A stretch of 64,000 nt of DNA from Luidia sarsii (GCA_949987565.1 OX465111.1:715001-779000); one strand, 5' to 3'. Positions 31,801-44,060 are shown, counted from the first letter of the stretch. Notes: generated by a model from the sequence alone, not told the origin. Numbers and translations: made by a program.

Positions 31801-34800
31801 CATCCCTTCCTCCTCCATTCCCCTTCTCCATCCCTTTCTCCTCCACTCCCCTTCTCCATCCCTTCCTCCTCCACTCCCCTTCTCCATCCCTTCCTCCTCC
31901 ACTCCCCTTCTCCATCCCTTCCTCCTCCACTCCCCTTCTCCATCCCTTCCTTCTGCACTCCCCTTCTCCATCCCTTCTTCCTCCACTCCCTTTCTCCATC
32001 CCTCCCTCCTCCACTCCCCTTCTCCATCCCTCCCTCCTCCACTCCCCTTCTCCATCCCTTCCTCCTCCACTCCCCTTCTCCATCCCTTCCTCCTCCACTC
32101 CCTCCTCTACTCCCCTTCTCCATCCCTTCCTCCTCCACTCCCCTTCTCCATCCCTTCCTCCTCCACTCCCCTTCTCCATCCCTCCTCCGCTCCCCTTCTC
32201 CATCCCTTCCTCCTCCACTCCCCTTCTCCATCCCTTCCTCCTCCACTCCCCTTCTCCATCCCTTCCTCATCCACTCCCCTTCCTCATCTCTTCCTCCTCC
32301 ACCCCCTTCTCCATCCCTTCCTCCTGCTCTCCCCTTCTCCATCCCTTCCTCCTCTACTCCCCTTCTCCACCCCTTCCTCCTCCACTCCCCTTCTCCTCCA
32401 CTCCTCTTCTCCATCCCTTCCTCCTCAACTCCCCCTCTCCATCCCTTCCTCCTCCACTCCCCTTCTCTATCCCTTCATCCTCCACTCCCCTTCTCCATCC
32501 CTTCCTCATCCACTCCCCTTCCTCATCTCTTCCTCCTCAACTCCTCTTCTCCATCCCTTCCTCCTGCTCTCCCCTTCTCCATCCCTTCCTCCTCCACTCC
32601 CCTTCTCCATCCCTTCCTCCTCCACTCCCCTTCTCCATCCCTTCCTCCTGCTCTCCCCTTCTCTATCCCTTCCTCATCCACTCCCCTTCCTCATCTCTTC
32701 CTCCTCAACTCCTCTTCTCCATCCCTTCCTCCTGCTCTCCCCTTCTCCATCCCTTCCTCCTCCACTCCCCTTCTCCATCCCTTCCTCCTCCACTCCCCTT
32801 CTCCATCCCTTCCTCCTCCACTCCCCTTCTCCATCTCTTCCTCCTCCACTCCCCTTCTCCATCCCTTCCTCCTCCACTCCCCTTCTCCATCCCTTCCTCC
32901 TCCACTCCCCTTCTCCATCTCTTCCTCCTCCACTCCCCTTCTCCATCCCTTCCTCATCCACTCCCCTTCTCCATCCCTTCCTCCTGCTCTCCCCTTCTCT
33001 ATCCCTTCCTCATCCACTCCCCTTCCTCATCTCTTCCTCCTCAACTCCTCTTCTCCATCCCTTCCTCCTGCTCTCCCCTTCTCCATCCCTTCCTCCTCCA
33101 CTCCCCTTCTCCATCCCTTCCTCCTCCACTCCCCTTCTCCATCCCTTCCTCCTCCACTCCCCTTCTCCATCTCTTCCTCCTCCACTCCCCTTCTCCATCC
33201 CTTCCTCCTCCACTCCCCTTCTCCATCCCTTCCTCCTCCACTCCCCTTCTCCATCTCTTCCTCCTCCACTCCCCTTCTCCATCCCTTCCTCCTCCACTCC
33301 CCTTCTCCATCCCTGCGGCCATTTCTCCTCCACTCCCCTTCTCCTCCACTCCTCTTCTCCATCCCTTCCTCATCCACCCTTCTTCTCCACCCCTTCCTCA
33401 TCCACTCCTCTTCTCCATCCCTTTCTCCTCCACTCCCCTTCTCCATCCCTTCCTCCTCCACTCCCCTTCTCCATCCCTTCCTCCTCCACTCCCATTCTCC
33501 ATCTCTTCCTCCTCCACTCCCCTTCTCCATCCCTTCCTCCTCCACTCCCTTCTCCATCTCTTCATCCTCCACTCCCCTTCTCCATCTGTTCCTCCTCCAC
33601 TCCCCTTCTCCATCTCTTCCTCCTCCACTCCCCTTCTCCATCCCTTCCTCCTCCACTCCCCTTCTCCATCCCTTCCTCCTCCACTCCCCTTCTCCATCTC
33701 TTCCTCCTCCACTCCCCTTCTCCATCCCTTCCTCCTCCACTCCCCTTCTCCATCCCTGCGGCCATTTCTCCTCCACTCCCCTTCTCCTCCACTCCTCTTC
33801 TCCATCCCTTCCTCATCCACCCTTCTTCTCCACCCCTTCCTCATCCACTCCTCTTCTCCATCCCTTTCTCCTCCACTCCCCTTCTCCATCCCTTCCTCCT
33901 CCACTCCCCTTCTCCATCCCTTCCTCCTCCACTCCCCTTCTCCATCTCTTCCTCCTCCACTCCTCTTCTCCATCCCTTTCTCCTCCACTCCCCTTCTCCA
34001 TCCCTTCCTCCTCCACTCCCCTTCTCCATCCCTTCCTCCTCCACTCCCCTTCTCCATCTCTTCCTCCTCCACTCCCCTTCTCCATCCCTTCCTCCTCCAC
34101 TCCCCTTCGCCATCTCTTCCTCCTCCACTCCCCTTCTCCATCCCTTCCTCCTCCACTCCCCTTCTCCATCCCTTCCTCCTCCACTCCCCTTCTCCATCTC
34201 TTCCTCCTCCACTCCCCTTCTCCATCCCTTCCTCCTCCACTCCCCTTCTCCATCCCTGCGGCCATTTCTCCTCCACTCCCCTTCTCCTCCACTCCTCTTC
34301 TCCATCCCTTCCTCATCCACCCTTCTTCTCCACCCCTTCCTCATCCACTCCTCTTCTCCATCCCTTTCTCCTCCACTCCCCTTCTCCATCCCTTCCTCCT
34401 CCACTCCCCTTCTCCATTTCCTTCCTCATCCACCCCTCTTCTCCATCCCTTCCTCCTCCACTCCCCTTCTCCATCCCTTCCTCCTCCACTCCCCTTCTCC
34501 ATCCCTTCCTCCTCCACTCCCCTTCTCCATCCCTTCCTCCTCCACTCCCCTTCTCCATCTCTTCCTCCTCCACTCCCCTTCTCCATCCTTCCTCCTCCAC
34601 TCCCCTTCTCCATCCCTTCCTCCTCCACTCCCCTTCTCCATCTCTTCCTCCTCCACTCCCCTTCTCCATCCCTTCCTCCTCCACTCCCCTTCTCCATCCC
34701 TGCGGCCATTTCTCCTCCACTCCCCTTCTCCTCCACTCCTCTTCTCCATCCCTTCCTCATCCACCCTTCTTCTCCACCCCTTCCTCATCCACTCCTCTTC

Positions 34801-37800
34801 TCCATCCCTTTCTCCTCCACTCCCCTTCTCCATCCCTTCCTCCTCCACTCCCCTTCTCCATTTCCTTCCTCATCCACCCCTCTTCTCCATCCCTTCCTCC
34901 TCCACTCCCCTTCTCCATCCCTTCCTCCTCCACTCCCCTTCTCCATCCCTTCCTCCTCCACTCCCCTTCTCCATCCCTTCCTCCTCCACTCCCTCCTCCA
35001 CTCCCCTTCTCCATCCCTTCCTCCTCCACTGCCCTTCTCCATCCCTTCCTCCTCCACTGCCCTTCTCCATCACTTCCTCCTGCTCTCCCCTTCTCCGTCT
35101 CTTCCTCCTGCTCTCCCCTTCTCCATCCCTTCCTCCTCCACTCCTCTCCTCCTTCCCTTCCTCCTCCACTCCCCTTCTCCATCCCTTCCTCCTCCACTGC
35201 CCTTCTCCATCACTTCCTCCTGCTCTCCCCTTCTCCATCCCTTCCTCCTTCTCTCCCCCTCTCCACCCCTTCCTCATCCACTCCCCTTCTCCATCCCTTC
35301 CTACTCCACTCCCCTTCTCCATCCCTGCCTCCTCCACTCCCCTTCTCCATCCCTTCCTCATCCACTCTTCTTCTCCACCCCTTCCTCATCCACTCCCCTT
35401 CTCCGTCCCTTCCTCCTCCACTCCCTTTCTCCATCCCTTCCTCCTCCACTCCCCTTCTCCATCACTTCCTCCTGCTCTCCCCTTCTCCATCTCCTCCTCC
35501 TCCAGTCCCCTTCTCCATCCCTTCCTCCTCCACCCCTCTTCTCCATCCCTTCCTCCTCCACTCCCCTTCTCCATCCCTTCCTCCTCCACTCCCCTTCTCC
35601 ATCCCTTCCTCATCCACCCCTCTTCTCCATCTCTTCCTCGTCCACTCCCCTTCTCCATCCCTTCCTCCTCCACTCCCCTTCTCCATTTCCTTCCTCATCC
35701 ACCCCTCTTCCCCATCTCTTCCTCCTCCACCCCTCTTCTCCATCTCTTCCTCCTCCACTCCTCTTCTCCACCCCTTCCTCCTCCACTCCCCTTCTCCATC
35801 CCTTTTCTCCTCCACTCCCCTTCTCCATCCCTTCCTCATCCACTCCACTTCTCCATCCCTTCATCCTGCTCTCCCCTTATTCATCCCTTCCTCCTCCACT
35901 CCCCTTCCCCATCACTTCCTCCTCCACTCCCCTTCTCCATCCCTTCCTCCTGCTCTCCCCTTCTCCATCTCCTCCTCCACTCCCCTTCTCCATCCCTCCC
36001 TCCTGCTCTCCCCTTCTCCATCTCCTCCTCCACTCCCCTTCTCCATCCCTTCCTCCTGCTCTCCCCTTCTCCATCTCCTCCTCCACTCCCCTTCTCCATC
36101 CCTTCCTCCTCCACTCCTCTTCTCCATCCCTTCCTCCTGCTCTCCCCTTCTCCATCTCCTCCTCCACTCCCCTTCTCCATCTCTTCCTCCTCCACTCCCC
36201 TTCTCCATCACTTCCTCCTGCTCTCCCCTTCTCCATCTCTTCCTCCTCCACTCCCCTTCTCCATCCCTTCCTCCTCCACTCCTCTTCTCCATCCCTTCCT
36301 CCTCCACTCTCCTTCTCCATCTCTTCCTCCTCCACTCTTCTCCATCCCTTCCTCCTCCACTCCCCTTCTCCATCCCTTTCTCCTCCACTCCCCTTCTCCA
36401 TCCCTTCCTCCTCCACTCCCCTTTTCCATCCCTTCCTCCTCCACTCCCCTTCTCCATTTCCTTCCTCATCCACCCCTCTTCCCCATCTCTTCCTCCTCCA
36501 CCCCTCTTCTCCATCTCTTCCTCCTCCACTCCTCTTCTCCACCCCTTCCTCCTCCACTCCCCTTCTCCATCCCTTTTCTCCTCCACTCCCCTTCTCCATC
36601 CCTTCCTCATCCACTCCACTTCTCCATCCCTTCATCCTGCTCTCCCCTTATTCATCCCTTCCTCCTCCACTCCCCTTCTCCATCACTTCCTCCTCCACTC
36701 CCCTTCTCCATCCCTTCCTCCTGCTCTCCCCTTCTCCATCTCCTCCTCCACTCCCCTTCTCCATCCCTTCCTCCTGCTCTCCCCTTCTCCATCTCCTCCT
36801 CCACTCCCCTTCTCCATCCCTTCCTCCTGCTCTCCCCTTCTCCATCTCCTCCTCCACTCCCCTTCTCCATCCCTTCCTCCTCCACTCCTCTTCTCCATCC
36901 CTTCCTCCTGCTCTCCCCTTCTCCATCTCCTCCTCCACTCCCCTTCTCCATCTCTTCCTCCTCCACTCCCCTTCTCCATCACTTCCTCCTGCTCTCCCCT
37001 TCTCCATCTCCTCCTCCACTCCCCTTCTCCATCCCTTCCTCCTCCACTCCTCTTCTCCATCCCTTCCTCCTCCACTCTCCTTCTCCATCTCTTCCTCCTC
37101 CACTCTTCTCCATCCCTTCCTCCTCCACTCCCCTTCTCCATCCCTTTCTCCTCCACTCCCCTTCTCCATCCCTTCCTCCTCCACTCCCCTTTTCCATCCC
37201 TTCCTCCTCCACTCCCCTTCTCCATCTCTTCCTCCTCCACTCCTCTTCATCCCTTCCTCCTCCACTCCCCTTCTCCATCTCTTCCTCCTCCACTCCTCTT
37301 CTCCATCCCTTCCTCCTCCACTCCCCTTCTCCATCCCTTTCTCCTCCACTCCCCTTCTCCATCCCTTCCTCCTCCACTCCCCTTCTCCATCCCTTCCTCC
37401 TCCACTCCCCTTCTCCATCTCTCCCTCCTCCACTCCTCTTCACCCCTTCCTCCTCCACTCCCCTTCTCCATCCCTTCCTCCTCCACTCCCCTTCTCCATC
37501 CCTTCCTCCTCCACTCCCCTTCTCCATCTCTTCCTCCTCCACTCCTCTTCATCCCTTCCTCCTCCACTCCCCTTCTTCATCCCTTCCTCCTCCACTCCTC
37601 TTCTCCATCCCTTCCTCCTCCACTCTCCTTCTCCATCTCTTCCTCCTCCACTCTTCTCCATCCCTTCCTCCTCCACTCCCCTTCTCCATCCCTTCCTCCT
37701 CCACTCCCCTTCTCCATCCCTTCCTCCTCCACTCCCCTTCTCCATCTCTTCCTCCTCCACTCCTCTTCACCCCTTCCTCCTCCACTCCCCTTCTCCATCC

Positions 37801-37945
37801 CTTCCTCCTCCACTCCCCTTCTCCATCCCTTCCTCCTCCACTCCCCTTCTCCATCTCTTCCTCCTCCACTCCTCTTCATCCCTTCCTCCTCCACTCCCCT
37901 TCTCCATCCCTTCCTCCCCCATCCCTTCCTCCCCCATTCTCTCTG
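28880..37945 (+). repeat. 28-bp pyrimidine-rich minisatellite, ~9.1 kb
   Basis: Unit CACTCCCCTTCTCCATCCCT followed by eight pyrimidines (TCCTCCTC), about 320 copies. Units differ by point variants (CATTCC, CTTTCT, TTCTGC, CACCCC) that themselves recur as higher-order blocks. 33.3-34.7 kb has units of about 444 bp and 500 bp marked by CCCTGCGGCCATTT at 33311, 33754, 34254 and 34698; 35.4-37.2 kb has blocks repeated at an offset of 771 bp. Near-absence of stops makes frames of up to about 3050 codons on plus and 1200 on minus, which are not genes. Confidence 0.95.
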
Positions 37946-38011
37946 CTTTTCAAGCAACTTATTTCATTTTTAAATTAAACCCATCTTCATTTTGTGATGT
38001 TCCTAACACAG

Positions 38012-38148
38012 ATGGAGAGATGAGGATGCAGTGTCTGACTGAAGGCCATGATGACTGGTGAGCAGTGGACTGGACTCTAGAATGGACGCCATGCAGATGC
38101 TGCAGTTGGAGCATAGAGACCATGGAGTAAGACTACCGACGGACTGAG
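38012..38148 (+). ncRNA. Candidate plus-strand non-coding exon
   Basis: Acceptor TCCTAACACAG and donor ACTGAG|GTAACA enclose 137 nt with stops in all three frames. Lies directly right of the 28-bp array. Confidence 0.25.
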
Positions 38149-38173
38149 GTAACATTACAAGCATTGTGAAATG

Positions 38174-38290
38174 GTTGCAGAGACACCATGTAAGTCAGCT
38201 CTTTCCAGGAGTGTGGCTCTGAGAAGAGGGACACTCCTTCTCCAAAGAGATGACTTTTTACATGGTGTCACCGCAAACTTTTGATTCCAC
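38174..38290. mobile_element. Palindromic MITE, family 1
   Basis: GAGACACCATGTAAGTCAGC on the left, TTTTTACATGGTGTCACCGC on the right, loop GTGTGGCTCTGAGAAGAGGG. Confidence 0.7.
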
Positions 38291-39900
38291 TTTGACCGGG
38301 CCCATTCCCAGTGCTGATGACCATCATAAGGGTATTATGATCTATGTGCCATTTTCAAAACCCGCTAAACAATCGGGAACAATATATAACTGAAATAAAT
38401 TAATAAGGCTATACACCTGTACAAGTGGGACACCTCCACTCCAGACGGTCATAATATCTTTGAGGTGGTCATTCCAATCTTAGTGTATATATTGCAGTGA
38501 AGATAGGGTGTGTTCACACAACTGCTAACTTCACTGCTAAAATGAGCGTTGTTCATCACTGCTAACTGCAGTCAGTGTGTTCGAAGGTCACAAAAAATGT
38601 CGACCCATCCTAGCTACTCCCTACAAGAGAGTGTGCTTTGCACTACTAGCTGGTCAGTACTGAGTTGAGTTCACGCCATTACACTGGAGTGTTAGTGTAT
38701 TAGTGTACGGATGGTCTGTATTTCAATCTTGTCTGTTGGCAACTTTATAGTTGTGTTCAGAAACAGAGTTTTATGAGAATTGATACATCTTAAATTTAGT
38801 GGGCCTGACGTTTCGATCCTAGCAGGACCTTTCTCAAAGGCAGAGGACAAAACAGATACATGTACATGAAGGAAGGGGGGAGAGAGTGAATAGGACACGG
38901 ATGAGAAACAAAGAACAAAGAGGAAAGCTGGTAGGGAGAGATCAAAGGGAAGGGCAAGGAGTAGGAGGGGGAAAGATCAAAGAGAGAAATGTGGAGGAGT
39001 GAACACAAAAGAAGGATGATCAGAAAGCTGCATGGTGTTAGTCAGAATTGATACATATTACAAACTAGGCCACATGACACCAAAAATGACAGTGAATCGA
39101 TAAAAATACAGTAACGAAAAATGAAAACGTCTGTTTGTTGAGAAACAGAATTGCAGCTGGCGAGCAACCAATGGATGCTTTGTCAGATCTGAAGCACATT
39201 TGATTGTTTGACCATGAGGAAAATTGTATTAAGTTAAAGCAAATCATTCAGTTGAATATGAATAAAGAAGTGTTGGTCATTTCAGGAAACTGGCTTTAAT
39301 CTGCTTGCTGGTGCCTTGGCCCTTTAACAGTAGTGCCACTGGCCTCATGAGTTGCTTTCAGACGTCCACAATTTTGCAGCTACATGTAATAACTTTGCTG
39401 TTACTTGAATGTAGCAGCAAATTTAAGTTAGCTACTTGTGTAAATGTACCCATAGAGGGTGGAATTGCACTGCCTGTACAATGACTGGTGGGCTGTAGGA
39501 AATGCTACCATGCTGTCTACTGTGGCAGTGTGCTATCCCACAACAGCGCAATTGTTGCCACTATTCTAACATTAACAATTAATGCTGCAACTTACATCAA
39601 AACAGGTCTTTGTGATGCTTGATTTTGCTTTGTTCTAGGCTGAAAGGAGTCTTGGTTTAATACTTGGTCAGTAGTGGTGCCTGGATCTGGAGGTCCCAGT
39701 GCCAAGTGGTTAAGAAACTGACTCTAATCCTGACGCAGCCAGTGGAGAATGGCTAAGCTCTCTGACCACTCCCTATCCCCCTTCCCCCGGCCAAAGATTG
39801 TCTTTCGTTGACAGGCACCTCAAAATGTTATTGTTACACGTATTTTCTATTCTTTGACACATTTATTAAGAATGTATTTGTTCTCTTTCTTTTGAATTCA
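38291..39900. other. Mostly unique sequence with one MITE half
   Basis: A family 3 MITE half copy at 38798-38848 (GGGCCTGACGTTTCGATCCT, AGCAGGACCTTTCTC) is followed by a purine-rich stretch (38870-39010). A tRNA-like SINE remnant with GCCAAGTGGTTAAG lies near 39700. No gene recognised. Confidence 0.4.
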
Positions 39901-39901
39901 G

Positions 39902-39973
39902 GGCGTGCCAAGATTTGCAAGACCATTTAAATATTTAGATGTCGGGGGTACAAGACGTGGCATGTTCACCAAG
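39902..39973 (+). other. Candidate 72-nt plus-strand exon
   Basis: Bounded by a good acceptor (TTCTTTTGAATTCAG) and donor (ACCAAG|GTAGGA). Open in one frame for exactly 24 codons, phase 0 at both ends (starts GVPRFARPFKYLDV). No family recognised; it could be chance. Confidence 0.25.
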
Positions 39974-40317
39974 GTAGGACTAAACCACTAAACCACTAAC
40001 TCCGTTGGCGCTCAAATTGAGCCGTGAACATGCGCACAAATCCTTACCCCCAAGAAGGTCGACGGACAGAGTGAGTATTGCTTTCCTTTGCACTGGTCAG
40101 TGAGCCAGTCCTGTCTTTTAGCCTAGGTCAGATTAGGGTCAGCGCAACTCCCTGGGGAGTTTGTCCATGCCCATTCTAACCCTCCATATTTCTCTCTTAT
40201 TCCTGAGACACCAACCGTGCCTGAGACGAGAGAAACCTGAAATCCTTTAAGAAAGCATTTTAGAAATAAGTTAACTTTTTGGCCCTTTTAAATTTTCCCT
40301 TAAACCAAAATATAAAA

Positions 40318-40442
40318 GAGGTGTAGATAAACCTCAAATTCTTGAATATCTAAAATGATTTTGGCACAATGAGGTGTAGATAAACCTCAAATTCTTGAAT
40401 ATCTAAAACAAATAAGGCACAACGAGGTGTAGATAAACCTCA
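40318..40442 (+). repeat. 53-bp tandem repeat, ~2.4 copies
   Basis: Each unit begins GAGGTGTAGATAAACCTC, itself a short hairpin (GAGGT/ACCTC), followed by AAATTCTTGAATATCTAAAA. Confidence 0.85.
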
Positions 40443-40559
40443 ACTTTTGTCTTTTTTTCCAAAAGAATAGACATCAACAAGGTCAAACCTTACAAATTTC
40501 TGCCCCTTTTGCAAAAGTAAATACATGTAACTAGATTTTTTTGATAGGCTAGACGAGGA

Positions 40560-40925
40560 CTTTATTTAAAAAGTAGGCTAGTGGTGGTGCGGTGATTCAA
40601 AAAGGTTAAGGGGTTGGGCGCGTCGCGTGGGACGCGGACCCTACCGGCGGCTGGATAGTGCGTTCAGTACCTTGCGTAAAAAGATGTGAGTAGTGCAACC
40701 CTGCGGTGGCTATAGGGGCGTAACCTCATTATCACTGTCGGGTAAACGCCGGTACGTCCTGTTATGCGGTGACAGGGCGCGGGTGAGTGCGGTAGGGTGC
40801 TCCTGTCGTGGGGGTGGACCGGACGGGTGAGGCCAAACCTCGCCTAGCAATGGACCCGACGATCTCGTGAAGCCTGCGGGGCCGGTATCCTGGGACCTTC
40901 TCGTGGTAGCCCTGTTTCAACTAAC
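40560..40925 (+). mobile_element. GC-rich island, probable transposon fragment
   Basis: Strong GC and CpG enrichment (GGGCGCGTCGCGTGGGACGC, GGTAAACGCCGGTACGTCC) against AT-rich neighbours. Not recognised as rRNA, tRNA or a known coding segment. The composition suggests the 5' region of a retroelement or a foreign insertion. Confidence 0.35.
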
Positions 40926-40933
40926 CTTACCAG

Positions 40934-41000
40934 GATGTGTTGGCTGCTGGATCGCCTTCATCCATGCTCCAACACCAAGAGTGGACTGCAAGAAATAAAG
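40934..41000 (+). ncRNA. Candidate small plus-strand exon
   Basis: Acceptor CTAACCTTACCAG and donor AATAAAG|GTTAGT enclose 67 nt. Weak support from splice sites only. Confidence 0.2.
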
Positions 41001-41044
41001 GTTAGTATTCACACACATGACAGCCCATTTACATTGATCAAGAA

Positions 41045-41489
41045 AGGCCTTTTCACACTGCATAGCTGTTTCCTGGGAATAAGATTGTAACCCTAGTGAC
41101 GATTCACACCACCCATTGTCACATTTTGGGGGAAATTGTCCCCCAGGGCATTTCTTCTGTGGATTCACACAACTAGTCATTTGACCAGGAACCATGACAA
41201 CCTGAGTGTGGTACCCACCATCCACTGCAGGTCTTAGTCACAGCACACCACCCAGGGGTTAGCTGAACCCATCTCAGATTCACACTTGTTCCTCTTTCCT
41301 GGGAAATACACTTAACCGTGGGGTTCAAGTTCTTAACCCTTCTCCCAAACAAAGGTTACAATCCCCCTTGCTTAAAATGCTTTTACCAAGGAATTTCCTT
41401 GGCTGGGTTTAATGAATGTAGGTTGAAAAGGTCCAGCCCTATTTCCCCGGAATTTCCCTGGAAGTTCTCGGTGTAGTGTGAAAAGGCCT
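41045..41489. mobile_element. 445-bp MITE with perfect 15-bp terminal inverted repeats
   Basis: AGGCCTTTTCACACT (41045-41059) and AGTGTGAAAAGGCCT (41475-41489). Internal GATTCACAC and CCTGGGAAAT motifs recur in both orientations. The minus-strand open frame across it (to 41225) is not a gene. Confidence 0.7.
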
Positions 41490-41799
41490 GAAGTCTTTCT
41501 ATTTTAGATTGAATAGCACAAAGTCCAAATGAATTGTGGAGAAAAATTTAAAAACCAGTGCTGACAATGATTCTGTGAAACTGAATCAAACATGTGATGA
41601 TGCACATATTGAAATTGATCAACTCCAAGTTTACTGGAATGTAAAACTCCCTAATGCTGCTCCCTGTTTTGTGGTTGGCTCGATTCTTATTTTTCTTTTC
41701 TTTTCTTTTGATCTCCACAGCATTTTCTTTAGCAGTCTGGCATTTCCACTGAAACACTTGATGTGGATGCCTCAAGGATGTGCCGACACAAACAACCTC

Positions 41800-44060
41800 T
41801 CACTATGGACACTGATCACAATGGACAGTTTCTTCACTCACTGAAGACAAACTTTGTCTCATGATCACTATGGACAACCTTCATGTCTCTTACCATGGAC
41901 AACCGTCATGTCTCTCACCATGGACAACCTTCATGTCTCTCACTATGGACAACCTTCATGTCTCTCACCATGGACAACCTTCATGTCTCTCACCATGGAC
42001 AGCCTACTGTATGTGTCTCCCACTATGGACAGCCTCTGTGTCCTTCATCACTATAGACATCCTTCCATGTCTCTTATCACCATGGACAGTCTTCGCATCT
42101 CTCATCATGGACAACCTTCATGTCTCACCATGGACAGCCTCTGTGTCTCTCACCATGGACAACCTTTATGTCTCTCACCATGGACAACCTTCATGTCTCT
42201 CACCATGGACAGTCTGTGTCACTCATCACTATGGACATCCTTCCTCGTCTCTTATCACCATGGACAGCCTCTGTGTCTCTCACCATGGACAGCCTCTGTG
42301 TCTCTCACCATGGACAGCCTCTGTGTCTCTCACCATGGACAGCCTCTGTGTCTCTCACCATGGACAGCCTCTGTGTCTCTCACCTTGGACAGCCCCTGTG
42401 TCTCGCACCATGGACAGCCTCCTTGCCTCACCATAGAGAGCCTTGTGTTTCTCTTGCCCTTATTCGATTTTTGGACTGGTTGAGTTCCCCAGTTTTGGGT
42501 TGAATTCCCCACATTGGACATCTTTCATCTCTCACCTTGGACAGCCTTCATGTCTCTCACCATGGACAGTCTTCGCATCTCTCACCATGGACAGCCTTCG
42601 TGTCTCTCACCATGGACAGCCTTCGCGTCTCTCACCATGGACAGCCTTCGCGTCTCTCACCGTGGACAGCCTTCGCGTCTCTCACCGTGGACAGCCTTCG
42701 TGTCTCTCACCATGGACAGCCTTCGTGTCTCTCACCATGGACAGCCTTCGCGTCTCTCACCATGGACAGCCTTTGCGTTTCTCACCGTGGACAGCCTTCG
42801 CATCTCACCGTGGACAGCCTTCGTGTCTCTCACCATGGACAGCCTTTGCGTTTCTCACCGTGGACAGCCTTCGCATCTCACCGTGGACAGCCTTCGTGTC
42901 TCTCACCATGGACAACCTTCATGTCTCTCACCATGGACAACCTTCATGTCTCTCACCATGGACAGCCTACTGTATGTGTCTCCCACTATGGACAGCCTCT
43001 GTGTCCTTCATCACTATAGACATCCTTCCATGTCTCTTATCACCATGGACAGTCTTCGCATCTCTCATCATGGACAACCTTCATGTCTCACCATGGACAG
43101 CCTCTGTGTCTCTCACCATGGACAACCTTCATGTCTCTCACCATGGACAACCTTCATGTCTCTCACCATGGACAGTCTGTGTCACTCATCACTATGGACA
43201 TCCTTCCTCGTCTCTTATCACCATGGACAGCCTCTGTGTCTCTCACCATGGACAGCCTCTGTGTCTCTCACCATGGACAGCCTCTGTGTCTCTCACCATG
43301 GACAGCCTCTGTGTCTCTCACCATGGACAGCCTCTGTGTCTCTCACCTTGGACAGCCCCTGTGTCTCGCACCATGGACAGCCTCCTTGCCTCACCATAGA
43401 GAGCCTTGTGTTTCTCTTGCCCTTATTCGATTTTTGGACTGGTTGAGTTCCCCAGTTTTGGGTTGAATTCCCCACATTGGACATCTTTCATCTCTCACCT
43501 TGGACAGCCTTCATGTCTCTCACCATGGACAGTCTTCGCATCTCTCACCATGGACAGCCTTCGTGTCTCTCACCATGGACAGCCTTCGCGTCTCTCACCA
43601 TGGACAGCCTTCGCGTCTCTCACCGTGGACAGCCTTCGCGTCTCTCACCGTGGACAGCCTTCGTGTCTCTCACCATGGACAGCCTTCGTGTCTCTCACCA
43701 TGGACAGCCTTCGCGTCTCTCACCATGGACAGCCTTTGCGTTTCTCACCGTGGACAGCCTTCGCATCTCACCGTGGACAGCCTTCGTGTCTCTCACCATG
43801 GACAGCCTTTGCGTTTCTCACCGTGGACAGCCTTCGCATCTCACCGTGGACAGCCTTCGTGTCTCTCACCATGGACAGCCTTCGTGTCTCTCACCATGGA
43901 CAGCCTTTGCGTTTCTCACCGTGGACAGCCTTCGCATCTCACCGTGGACAGCCTTCGCATCTCACCGTGGACAGCCTTCGCATCACACCATGGACAGCCT
44001 TCGTGTCTCTTATTGTGGACAGCCTTCGTGTCTCTCATCATTACCTCTCACCATGGAGAG
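41800..44060 (+). repeat. 25-bp minisatellite array B, with an internal 963-bp duplication
   Basis: Same repeat family as 26787-28250 (CATGGACAGCCTTCGTGTCT type). A 963-bp block including the unique end CTTATTCGATTTTTGGACTG and the paired GGGTTGA motif is present twice (motifs at 42478 and 43441). The right-hand units carry CACCGTGGACAG variants. Confidence 0.92.
42478..42510 (+). repeat. Paired GGGTTGA/TTCCCC motif inside array B (second copy at 43441-43473)
   Basis: GGTTGAGTTCCCC, AGTTTT, GGGTTGAATTCCCC, interrupting the minisatellite. Confidence 0.75.

Noticed and set aside
28825..32414. Minus-strand Gly/Glu/Arg-rich open frames of about 1100-1200 codons
   Set aside because: Reverse translation of the same 28-bp array; three frames are open together.
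28835..37978. Plus-strand open frames of more than 3000 codons
   Set aside because: They are translations of the 28-bp pyrimidine repeat, open in several frames at once, periodic every 28 residues, with no start, splice or similarity support.
41536..41844. Plus-strand 102-codon open frame before array B
   Set aside because: It runs across a strong acceptor site and into the repeat, with no similarity to a known protein.
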